A DNA stretch of 12,586 nt from an uncultured Alphaproteobacteria bacterium (GTDB lineage: Bacteria > Pseudomonadota > Alphaproteobacteria > GCA-2731375), in the NCBI GenBank assembly GCA_913049615.1, contig CAJWZI010000019.1, positions 1 through 12,586 on the forward strand, read 5' to 3'. This document shows positions 1 through 8,415 of this stretch, piece by piece. Within the stretch, counting starts at the first letter, position 1; each line of letters opens with the position of its first letter. The notes beneath the pieces were generated by a model. The model did no database searches. It was not told where the DNA came from and saw only the letters and a list, made by a program, of their open reading frames with translations. Position numbers and translations under genes: made by a program.

Positions 1-1566
<1,566 letters not shown>

Positions 1567-1569
1567 TCA

Positions 1570-3522
1570 GTGAACAAGGCGCCCGCGCCAAAGTCCGGAG
1601 GGAAGACGAGCCGGAGTTGGCTCGCAACCGCCATCTATTGGTTTATCGTGCTCATTGTCTGGGGGGTGATTGCAATCTTGGGCGTAATTGTCTGGTACGC
1701 CTATGACCTGCCGCCAGTGGATAAGTTGTCGGCTATCCAGCGCAAACCGTCGGTGACACTGTTGGACCGCAAGAACCGCAAGATCGCTGAATTCGGAGAC
1801 GTCTACGGTGTTCCCGTACAGTTGAATCAATTACCTAAATATCTGCCCAACGCCGTCGTGGCGACCGAGGATAGGCGCTTCTATAACCATTACGGGATCG
1901 ATCCTATCGGTTTGACCCGAGCCATGGTGAAGAATGTAATCGCTGGCCGCGTAGTACAGGGCGGCAGCACAATTAGCCAGCAATTGGCCAAAAACGTCTT
2001 TCTGACCCATCAGCGTACTTTGAAGCGTAAGGTGCAGGAATTCTTACTAGCCCTTTGGCTGGAAGCTACTTTTTCCAAAGACCAAATCCTCACGCTCTAT
2101 CTGAACCGAGTCTACTTTGGCGCTGGTGCCTATGGAGTTGATGCGGCTGCGCGCCGGTATTTCTCCAAACCTGCTGCCAAAGTCAATCTGGCCGAGGCGG
2201 CTATGCTGGCCGGCCTATTGAAGGCGCCATCGCGCCTAACGCCTACTCGGAACCTCAGGGCAGCACAGAGACGAGCGGCGCTGGTCCTGACCCTTATGGC
2301 CGATGTGGGCTATATCAAACCAGCAGCGGCCCAAGCGGCAAAAGCAAAACCAGCCGACCTGCGCCTGGGAAGGCGGCCCACGGGACAGCCAGCGTACTAC
2401 TTCTCAGATTGGATCATCGACCGCCTGACCGACTATCTTGGGCCTACGGAACGCAATTTAGTGATCCTCACGACGCTGGACCGTGAAATGCAGCACCATG
2501 CCGAACGGGTTTTTGCAAAGTTGTTCGCAGGCCCTGCCCGCAAGCGCAAAATTGGCCAAGGCGCCCTTTTGGCCATGGCCCCCAACGGCGCCGTTCGGGC
2601 AATGGTCGGGGGACGCGATTATGGCAGAAGCCAGTACAACCGGGCCACCCAAGCGCGCCGACAGCCGGGTTCAGCCTTCAAGCCCGTTGTTTTTCTGGCC
2701 GGATTGGAACTGGGTTTACGCTCCGACACAACTTTTAATGACAAACCGATCACCGTGAATGGCTGGTCGCCCAAGAATTATGCCAACAAATACCGGGGAC
2801 AGCTGACCTTTAGCCAAGCTCTTGCCTACTCCTCCAACTCCGTAGCCGTACAGGTGTCCGAACGAGTGGGCCGAGACCTCGTTGTAGACGCGGCACGGCG
2901 GTTGGGGATGACCTCCCGCATTGCCACTCATCCATCCATTGCCCTAGGCACGGCAGAAGTTGGCCTGCTGGAATTGACCACCATGTACGCCTCCCTGGCC
3001 AACCAAGGGCTTGGTGCACTGCCCCACGGCATTCTAGAAGTCCGGGATGACCGGGACAATGTGCTCTACCACCGCCATGGCTCGGGCAGAGGGCAGGTGG
3101 CACGGCCCTGGCATGTAGCCGAACTAAGCCAGATGCTGGTGAACACGATCCAGGTCGGAACTGGCCGCAACGCCAAGATCGGCAGGCCGGCGGCTGGAAA
3201 GACTGGCACCAGCCAGGATCATAAAGACGCTTGGTTCGTGGGTTATACCTCGCAGCTTGTCGCTGGAATCTGGCTGGGCAACGACAATGGTAGCCCGATG
3301 AACCGGGTTACGGGCGGCGGGGTGCCGGCACGACTGTGGCGAGATTTCATGATAGCGGTGCACAAGGGCCTGCCGGCCTACTCTTTGAATAAGCCTTCCT
3401 TCAAGCAACAATCGCCGCAGCGCGGCAAGAATTTGTTTGATAGGCTGTGGAAAAGTTTTGGCGGCAGCGGCCAGACACAAACCAACGATACCGACGACTA
3501 CAACAGCAAGGGCGATTCCTAA
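1570..3522 (+). CDS. Bifunctional class A penicillin-binding protein, PBP1A family
   Basis: This inner-membrane enzyme should polymerise glycan strands from lipid II and cross-link the stem peptides in the periplasm. Of 650 residues, a short basic cytoplasmic tail is followed by one membrane segment (about 20-44). The GT51 glycosyltransferase domain shows EDRRFYNHYGID with catalytic Glu100, GGSTISQQLAKN at 131-142, RKVQE with the second Glu near 157, and AEAAMLAGLLKAPS near 208-221. The transpeptidase domain has all three penicillin-binding motifs: SAFK (nucleophile Ser368, Lys371), SSN 421-423 and KTGT 544-547. It is shorter than the roughly 800-850 residue PBP1A of enterobacteria, and there seems little room for the extra OB-type domain between the two catalytic domains. 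The GTG start is 3 bases after the gyrB stop with no clear Shine-Dalgarno; it is chosen because the basic tail and membrane segment follow at once. All catalytic residues are present. The exact PBP1A/1C subclass is not certain. Confidence 0.93.
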   Translation: MNKAPAPKSGGKTSRSWLATAIYWFIVLIVWGVIAILGVIVWYAYDLPPVDKLSAIQRKPSVTLLDRKNRKIAEFGDVYGVPVQLNQLPKYLPNAVVATEDRRFYNHYGIDPIGLTRAMVKNVIAGRVVQGGSTISQQLAKNVFLTHQRTLKRKVQEFLLALWLEATFSKDQILTLYLNRVYFGAGAYGVDAAARRYFSKPAAKVNLAEAAMLAGLLKAPSRLTPTRNLRAAQRRAALVLTLMADVGYIKPAAAQAAKAKPADLRLGRRPTGQPAYYFSDWIIDRLTDYLGPTERNLVILTTLDREMQHHAERVFAKLFAGPARKRKIGQGALLAMAPNGAVRAMVGGRDYGRSQYNRATQARRQPGSAFKPVVFLAGLELGLRSDTTFNDKPITVNGWSPKNYANKYRGQLTFSQALAYSSNSVAVQVSERVGRDLVVDAARRLGMTSRIATHPSIALGTAEVGLLELTTMYASLANQGLGALPHGILEVRDDRDNVLYHRHGSGRGQVARPWHVAELSQMLVNTIQVGTGRNAKIGRPAAGKTGTSQDHKDAWFVGYTSQLVAGIWLGNDNGSPMNRVTGGGVPARLWRDFMIAVHKGLPAYSLNKPSFKQQSPQRGKNLFDRLWKSFGGSGQTQTNDTDDYNSKGDS

Positions 3523-3524
3523 TC

Positions 3525-5132
3525 ATGGAAACATTCGACTACATTATCGTCGGTGCTGGCACGGCTGGCTGCTTGCTGGCAAACCGGTTGTCGACAGACC
3601 CCAGAACTACCGTCCTATTGTTGGAAGCTGGCGGCAAGGATAATTATCACTGGATCCATATTCCCGTTGGTTACCTTTACACCTTGGGCAATCCAAGAAC
3701 GGATTGGTGCTACAAGACCGAGTCGGAGCCAGGCCTGAATGGCCGGACCATCGACTACGCCCGGGGCAAGGTTCTGGGCGGCTGTTCTTCCATCAACGGC
3801 ATGATCTACATGCGCGGACAGGCCCGGGACTATGATCAATGGCGGCAGATGGGCAACATGGGCTGGGCCTGGGACGACGTTCTGCCCTATTTCCGCATAA
3901 CTGAAAACCATTTTGCCGGCAGCAATGACATGCACGGTACAGATGGCGAATGGCGAGTTGAGGAACCGCGTGTCAATTGGGAAATTTTGGCCGCATTTCG
4001 CGAGGCTGCGGCCCAGGTAGGCATCCCAAAGTCGGACGACTTCAATCGCGGCGATAATGAAGGTTGCGGCTATTTTCAGGTCAATCAAAAACGTGGAATG
4101 CGCTGGAGTGCTGCCAAAGCTTTCCTAAGGCCGGCCATGCAACGACAGAATTTGGAGGTCTTGACCCATGCCCAGGCCACCCGCATCATTATTGAGGATG
4201 GTCGAGCAACGGGTCTGGAGTTTCGCCATAACGATACGCTAACCGAAGCCAAGGCTAATGGCGCGGTGATCCTCTCGGGCGGCTCGGTCAATTCCCCGCA
4301 ACTGCTCGAACTGTCCGGAATTGGACAAGGCGAATTACTACAATACCACGGCATTTCAGTGCAGAAGGAACTTGCCGGCGTTGGTGAAAATTTGCAGGAC
4401 CATTTGCAGGTGCGCCTGGTTTACAGGGTTTCCAACACCAGAACCTTGAACCTCCGCGCCAACAACCTGCTGGGCCGCATCGCCATGGGTGTGGAATATG
4501 TTCTGTTCAAAACCGGACCTTTGACCATGGCGCCCAGTCAGTTGGGTGCCTTTGCCAAATCCGATCCCAGCCGGGAAACTGCGAACCTGCAATACCATGT
4601 CCAGCCACTGAGCACGGACAAGCTAGGCGAGGATTTGCACCCGTTTGAGGCCTTCACCGCCTCGGTCTGCAATTTGCGGCCCGATAGCCGGGGTAGCATT
4701 CATATCGATAGCTCAGATGCGATGCGCCAACCGTCCATCCGGCCCAACTACCTTTCCACCGAAAGCGACCGTAGGGTAACCGCAGACGCCATACGGCTCA
4801 CCCGCAAAATCTGCGCCGCGCCAGGCCTGGAACCCTATAACCCTGTAGAGTTCCGACCTGGACCGGAAATTGGTCATGACGATGAAAGTTTAGCCAAGGC
4901 GGCCGGCAACATAGCAACAACTATTTTTCATCCCGTCAGCACGTGCCGTATGGGTCAGGATGACCGGTCGGTGGTTGACGATCGCTTGCGTGTCCATGGC
5001 ATTAACAGCTTGCGCGTGGTCGATGCATCCATCATGCCTACCATCACCTCCGGCAACACCAACTCTCCTGTTGTCATGATTGCAGAAAAAGCGGCTGAGA
5101 TGATCATCCAAGACGGGCGCCAGAATGGTTGA
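3525..5132 (+). CDS. GMC-family FAD-dependent alcohol/choline dehydrogenase-like oxidoreductase
   Basis: A flavoprotein of the glucose-methanol-choline family, expected to oxidise a primary alcohol to an aldehyde with electrons passing to FAD and then to an unknown acceptor. The 535 residues have the usual family length. The Rossmann FAD motif VGAGTAG (Gly10, 12, 15) is followed by an acidic residue, Glu34, in LLLEAGG. GMC signature 1 lies near 80-103 (ARGKVLGGCSSINGMIYMRG) and signature 2 near 252-267 (GGSVNSPQLLELSGIG). The catalytic pair is His469 (HPVSTCRMG) and Asn513 (GNTNSP), 44 residues apart as in choline oxidase. The frame is open further upstream to 3447, but the ATG at 3525 is chosen because the FAD strand METFDYIIVG starts there and AAGGG lies at 3508-3512. 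It begins 2 bases after the penicillin-binding protein stop. There is no signal peptide. Relatives include choline, aliphatic alcohol (AlkJ) and polyethylene glycol dehydrogenases; the neighbours give no clue to the substrate, so I leave the symbol empty. Confidence 0.9.
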   Translation: METFDYIIVGAGTAGCLLANRLSTDPRTTVLLLEAGGKDNYHWIHIPVGYLYTLGNPRTDWCYKTESEPGLNGRTIDYARGKVLGGCSSINGMIYMRGQARDYDQWRQMGNMGWAWDDVLPYFRITENHFAGSNDMHGTDGEWRVEEPRVNWEILAAFREAAAQVGIPKSDDFNRGDNEGCGYFQVNQKRGMRWSAAKAFLRPAMQRQNLEVLTHAQATRIIIEDGRATGLEFRHNDTLTEAKANGAVILSGGSVNSPQLLELSGIGQGELLQYHGISVQKELAGVGENLQDHLQVRLVYRVSNTRTLNLRANNLLGRIAMGVEYVLFKTGPLTMAPSQLGAFAKSDPSRETANLQYHVQPLSTDKLGEDLHPFEAFTASVCNLRPDSRGSIHIDSSDAMRQPSIRPNYLSTESDRRVTADAIRLTRKICAAPGLEPYNPVEFRPGPEIGHDDESLAKAAGNIATTIFHPVSTCRMGQDDRSVVDDRLRVHGINSLRVVDASIMPTITSGNTNSPVVMIAEKAAEMIIQDGRQNG

Positions 5133-5156
5133 CCTGTTGCGGCTTACAACTAATCT
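5129..5156 (+). promoter_or_regulatory. Possible sigma70-type promoter before the small membrane protein gene
   Basis: TTGACC at 5129-5134 (five of six to TTGACA) and TAATCT at 5151-5156 (three of six to TATAAT) are separated by 16 bases. Transcription would begin at about 5162-5164, almost on the ATG at 5165, giving a leaderless or nearly leaderless message, which would fit the lack of a Shine-Dalgarno there. The -10 match is weak and such pairs occur by chance, so this is only a candidate. Confidence 0.25.
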
Positions 5157-5164
5157 TCCCTACC

Positions 5165-5386
5165 ATGCTTAGCTTGCCGAAAATTCTGTTGCTTTTGGCC
5201 CTGGTGGCCGGGATCTTTTTAGTCTCGAAGATCTTGCGGGGCCGATCAAATTCGACTTCGAAGGATGCCAAAGAACCTGCCGAAACCGACGCCCTCGACC
5301 TAAACCCCTGTGGGGTCTGCGGCAATTATGTGGCAACCGAAGGCAGCAGTTGCGAGCGAGACGATTGCCCCATTGCCAAGGGCTGA
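5165..5386 (+). CDS. Small single-pass membrane protein with C-terminal Cys-rich (putative zinc-ribbon) tail
   Basis: I do not recognise this gene by name. Its 73 residues begin with a hydrophobic helix (about 3-20, LSLPKILLLLALVAGIFLVS), then a basic stretch (KILRGR), a polar acidic linker of about 20 residues, and a tail NPCGVCGNYVATEGSSCERD followed by DCPIAKG. Four cysteines in a CxxC-x11-CxxxxC arrangement suggest a small metal site, probably zinc, on the cytoplasmic side if the basic stretch follows the positive-inside rule. From memory, small proteins of this layout with a CPVCG...CGR.DCP-like tail occur in other alphaproteobacteria; that is recall, not a search. The start is uncertain: the ATG at 5165 puts the hydrophobic helix at the very N-terminus but has no Shine-Dalgarno, while an in-frame TTG at 5129 would overlap the preceding stop. 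glyQ follows after 49 bases. Function unknown. Confidence 0.7.
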   Translation: MLSLPKILLLLALVAGIFLVSKILRGRSNSTSKDAKEPAETDALDLNPCGVCGNYVATEGSSCERDDCPIAKG

Positions 5387-5390
5387 TGTG

Positions 5391-5420
5391 GCGACTAGGT
5401 TGCGCCGAATCTCATATCAT
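5391..5420 (+). promoter_or_regulatory. Possible promoter before glyQ
   Basis: The 49-base gap between the small membrane protein gene and glyQ holds TATCAT at 5415-5420, a five-of-six match to the -10 consensus. The -35 is poor: GCGACT at 5391-5396, 18 bases upstream, shares only the central GAC. If used, it would leave a leader of under 10 bases before the glyQ ATG at 5436. I see no T-box, hairpin or other glycine-sensing leader in the gap, which is too short to hold one. Confidence 0.22.
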
Positions 5421-5435
5421 GGAAAACCGTGACCC

Positions 5436-6341
5436 ATGACCGGCACGCCAACATTTAACACTAAAACCTTTCAGGGCCTAATTCTGGCGCTGCAAAATTA
5501 TTGGTCCGAGCAGGGCTGCATAATCCTGCAGCCCTACGACATGGAGGTGGGCGCAGGTACCTTTCACTGGGCCACAACCTTGCGGTCCCTTGGTAGCAGA
5601 AGCTGGAATGCCGCCTATGTACAGCCGTCGCGCCGGCCCGCTGACGGACGCTATGGCGAGAACCCCAACCGCTTGCAGCATTATTATCAGTTCCAGGTGA
5701 TTATGAAGCCTTCGCCCCCCGATTTTCAGGATTTATATCTGGGCAGCCTCGCTGCCATCGGCCTGGATGCTGCTAGTCACGACATCCGCTTTGTCGAGGA
5801 CGATTGGGAAAGCCCTACTTTGGGTGCTTGGGGCTTGGGCTGGGAAGTTTGGTGCGACGGTATGGAAGTCAGTCAGTTCACCTATTTCCAGCAGGTCGGT
5901 GGCTTTGACTGCAATCCTATCTCGGGTGAGTTGACTTATGGTCTGGAGCGCTTGGCCATGTATGTCCAGGGCGTGGATCATTTCCAAAAACTGGTCTGGA
6001 ACGAACCGGGCACTTCCCGCTCGAAAACTTATGCTGATATCTACCTGGCAGCAGAACAGCAGTTTTCCGCCTACAACTTCTATTATGCCGATACCGGCAT
6101 TTTGCTCCGGCATTTCACGGATGCCGAAATCGAATGCGCTGCCCTGGTCGAAGCGGATTTACCTTTGCCCGCCTACGACCAGTGCATCAAGGCCTCGCAC
6201 ATATTTAATCTATTAGAAGCCCGCGGCATGATTTCGGTGACGGAACGGGCAGCCTATATAGGCCGGGTGCGAAATCTAGCCAAAGCTTGTGCCAAGGCCT
6301 ATCTTGCCGCCGAAGGCGAACTCGTCGAGGAAATGGCCTGA
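5436..6341 (+). CDS. glyQ: Glycine--tRNA ligase alpha subunit
   Basis: GlyQ is the catalytic alpha subunit of the bacterial alpha2-beta2 glycyl-tRNA synthetase, activating glycine with ATP and joining it to tRNA-Gly in the cytoplasm. The 301 residues are the usual length. Clear family signatures are [13 protein letters not shown] near 11-23, [10 protein letters not shown] near 35-44, [20 protein letters not shown] near 61-80, [20 protein letters not shown] near 121-140, FTYFQQVGG, and [18 protein letters not shown]. The C-terminal helical part carries [19 protein letters not shown] and [13 protein letters not shown]. The reading frame is intact. An oddity is [14 protein letters not shown] at about 44-57: relatives, as I remember them, have HP and GP-x-P there, so three prolines appear replaced (Trp45, Ser54, Ser56). 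The ATG at 5436 gives the standard N-terminus; only a weak GGAAAA lies upstream. glyS starts 1 base after its stop. Confidence 0.97.
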   Translation: MTGTPTFNTKTFQGLILALQNYWSEQGCIILQPYDMEVGAGTFHWATTLRSLGSRSWNAAYVQPSRRPADGRYGENPNRLQHYYQFQVIMKPSPPDFQDLYLGSLAAIGLDAASHDIRFVEDDWESPTLGAWGLGWEVWCDGMEVSQFTYFQQVGGFDCNPISGELTYGLERLAMYVQGVDHFQKLVWNEPGTSRSKTYADIYLAAEQQFSAYNFYYADTGILLRHFTDAEIECAALVEADLPLPAYDQCIKASHIFNLLEARGMISVTERAAYIGRVRNLAKACAKAYLAAEGELVEEMA

Positions 6342-6342
6342 T

Positions 6343-8397
6343 ATGCCGGATCTGTTGCTGGAGTTGTTCGGCGAGGAGATTCCCGCCAGCATGCAGGCCC
6401 GCGCTGCCGAAGATCTGAAGCGCCTTGTTTGCAACGGTTGTAGGGGGGCAAATTTGCCATTTGAAACGGCTAAGGCCTATGTCACACCCCGGCGCCTAAT
6501 TCTTCGCATTACCGGCTTGCCCAAGGCGCAACCGGACGCACGAGAAGAAATACGTGGTCCCAAGGTGGACGCGCCGGACAAGGCCATTCAAGGTTTCCTC
6601 CAAGGCAACGGCGTTAGTCGAGACCAGTGTGAAGAGCGGGAACTGGCAAAAGGCGTATTTCTTTGCGCAATCATTAAACACCAGGGACGGCCGACAATGG
6701 AAGTGTTGGCAGAGATTTTGCCCAAAGTCTTTGCCGATCTACCCTGGCCAAAATCAATGCGATGGGGCAGTGGCTCCACACGTTGGATTAGGCCCCTACA
6801 TTCCATTTTAGTCCTGTTTGACGGCACAGTCGTACCCCTGACATTTGCAGGCATCAACAGCGGAATTCAGACGCAAGGGCATCGCTTCCATGCGCCGGAG
6901 TCATTCGATGTATTGGGATTCGCCGATTATCGGGACAAACTGGCTGCCGCTAAAGTTATCATCGACCCCGACGAGAGGCGCAAAACTATCTCCGAGGGCG
7001 CTAGACGACTAGCCCAGGAAGCCGGCCTGACCCTAGTGGAAGATGATGGTCTGTTGGCCGAGATTTCCGGCCTGGTGGAATGGCCAGTGCCCATGCTGGG
7101 AAGTTTTGACAAGCGGTTCCTGGACGTCCCTTCAGAGGTTCTGGTAGCCACCATGACGGTGAACCAGAAATACCTCTCCCTGCGGGATGCCGAAGGCGAC
7201 CTCTCGCCACATTTTATCGCCGTGGCTAATCTGGAAGCACAGGATGGGGGCTGGAAAATTATTGCAGGCAACGAATACGTACTAACGGCGCGGCTGACGG
7301 ACGCCGAATTTTTTTGGACCCAGGACAAGAAAAAGTCCCTGGCTAGCCGGGTCCCAGCCTTGGACGAAGTGGTTTTTCACGCCAAGCTGGGTCATCTTGG
7401 TGACAAAGTCAGCCGCATGGAAAAACTAGCGGCCGAGCTGGCCGGCTATATCCCCGGCGCCGACGCAGAGAGGGCCCAACGTGCTGCCCATTTGTGCAAG
7501 GCCGATTTGGTCAGCGACATGGTCTACGAATTTCCGGAATTGCAAGGCGTTATGGGCCAATACTACGCCCTGAACGATGGGGAACCAGCGGACGTGGCCT
7601 TGGCTATCCGACAGCATTATTCGCCCGCCGGTCCAATGGACAACTGTCCGTCGGAAGCTATCTCTCTGTGTGTCGCCCTGGCCGATAAACTGGATATTCT
7701 TGTGGGCTTTTGGGCCATCGATGAAAAGCCAACGGGTTCCCGTGATCCATTTGCCTTACGCCGGGCCGCCTTAGGCATAATTCGCATGATTCTAGAAAAC
7801 AACCTGCGCCTGCCATTAAAAAACGCCTTTGCGCTTGCCCAGGACGCATATGAATTTTCTGGGGGGCCGGATAGCAACTTGCTGGATTTCTTTGCGGATC
7901 GCCTGAAGGCTCATCTGCGGGAGCAAGGCATGCGCCATGATCTGATTCAGGCGGTCTTTTCCCTTGGCGGAGAGGACGATCTGGTCCGAATAATCGGCCA
8001 GGTGCAGGCGTTGGAAGAATTTTTTGCCAGCGAAGATGGGGCTAATCTGCTGACGGCCTATCGGCGAGCCGCCAATATCCTGCGTATAGAGGAAAAGAAG
8101 GATGGCCTCGCTCATGACGGTGCCGTCCACCAGGAGCTTTTGCAACAGAAAGAAGAATTTGATCTGGCCCACGCGCTTGGTTTCGCTGTAGTTCAAATCG
8201 ACGAGGCCTTGGCGAGCGAAGACTTCGCTCAGGCCATGACGGCTATGGCGGGATTACGCCGGCCGGTCGACGGTTTTTTTGACTCCGTAACAGTAAACAC
8301 TGAGGATGACGCACTACGTGGCAATCGTTTGCGGTTGTTGTCAGAAATTCGCCAAACCTTGCATAAAGTAGCTGATTTCAGCGAAATTGAAGGCTGA
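6343..8397 (+). CDS. glyS: Glycine--tRNA ligase beta subunit
   Basis: GlyS is the large beta subunit of the heterotetrameric glycyl-tRNA synthetase; it recognises tRNA-Gly and is needed for charging by GlyQ. The 684 residues match the family (E. coli about 689). Seen in order: the N-terminal MPDLLLELFGEEIPASMQAR, the VTPRRL segment near 50, EIRGPKVDAPDKAIQGFLQG near 70-90, a central MTVNQKYLSL, the HD-like region with CKADLVSDMVYEFPELQGVM near 385 and ALADKLDILVGFWAI near 445, DPFALRRAALGIIRMI near 467-482, and a C-terminal helical anticodon-binding domain from about 570 ending with LLSEIRQTLHKVADFSEIEG. The frame is open back to 6289 inside glyQ, but the ATG at 6343 gives the canonical start, one base after the glyQ TGA, with GAGG at 6327-6330 as a distant ribosome site. 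The spacing suggests coupled translation, which would suit a 1:1 complex. No defect seen. Confidence 0.97.
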   Translation: MPDLLLELFGEEIPASMQARAAEDLKRLVCNGCRGANLPFETAKAYVTPRRLILRITGLPKAQPDAREEIRGPKVDAPDKAIQGFLQGNGVSRDQCEERELAKGVFLCAIIKHQGRPTMEVLAEILPKVFADLPWPKSMRWGSGSTRWIRPLHSILVLFDGTVVPLTFAGINSGIQTQGHRFHAPESFDVLGFADYRDKLAAAKVIIDPDERRKTISEGARRLAQEAGLTLVEDDGLLAEISGLVEWPVPMLGSFDKRFLDVPSEVLVATMTVNQKYLSLRDAEGDLSPHFIAVANLEAQDGGWKIIAGNEYVLTARLTDAEFFWTQDKKKSLASRVPALDEVVFHAKLGHLGDKVSRMEKLAAELAGYIPGADAERAQRAAHLCKADLVSDMVYEFPELQGVMGQYYALNDGEPADVALAIRQHYSPAGPMDNCPSEAISLCVALADKLDILVGFWAIDEKPTGSRDPFALRRAALGIIRMILENNLRLPLKNAFALAQDAYEFSGGPDSNLLDFFADRLKAHLREQGMRHDLIQAVFSLGGEDDLVRIIGQVQALEEFFASEDGANLLTAYRRAANILRIEEKKDGLAHDGAVHQELLQQKEEFDLAHALGFAVVQIDEALASEDFAQAMTAMAGLRRPVDGFFDSVTVNTEDDALRGNRLRLLSEIRQTLHKVADFSEIEG

Positions 8398-8415
8398 ATC
8401 ACTGATAGGTATACC

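Noticed and set aside
3447..3524. A 26-residue N-terminal extension of the GMC oxidoreductase overlapping the PBP gene.
   Set aside because: The extension is polar and Arg/Gln-rich, precedes the FAD-binding strand that normally starts the protein, and overlaps conserved-gene sequence; the ATG at 3525 fits better.
3615..4088. A 157-residue open frame on the minus strand inside the GMC oxidoreductase gene.
   Set aside because: The plus-strand protein has its GMC signature motifs in the same bases; the antisense frame shows no domain, and long chance frames are expected at this GC content.
6289..6342. An earlier in-frame start for glyS within the end of glyQ.
   Set aside because: The extra 18 residues are simply glyQ sequence read in another frame; the ATG at 6343 gives the canonical GlyS N-terminus.
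7816..8196. A 126-residue minus-strand frame inside glyS.
   Set aside because: It overlaps the conserved C-terminal domain of GlyS and shows no family signature or start signal.
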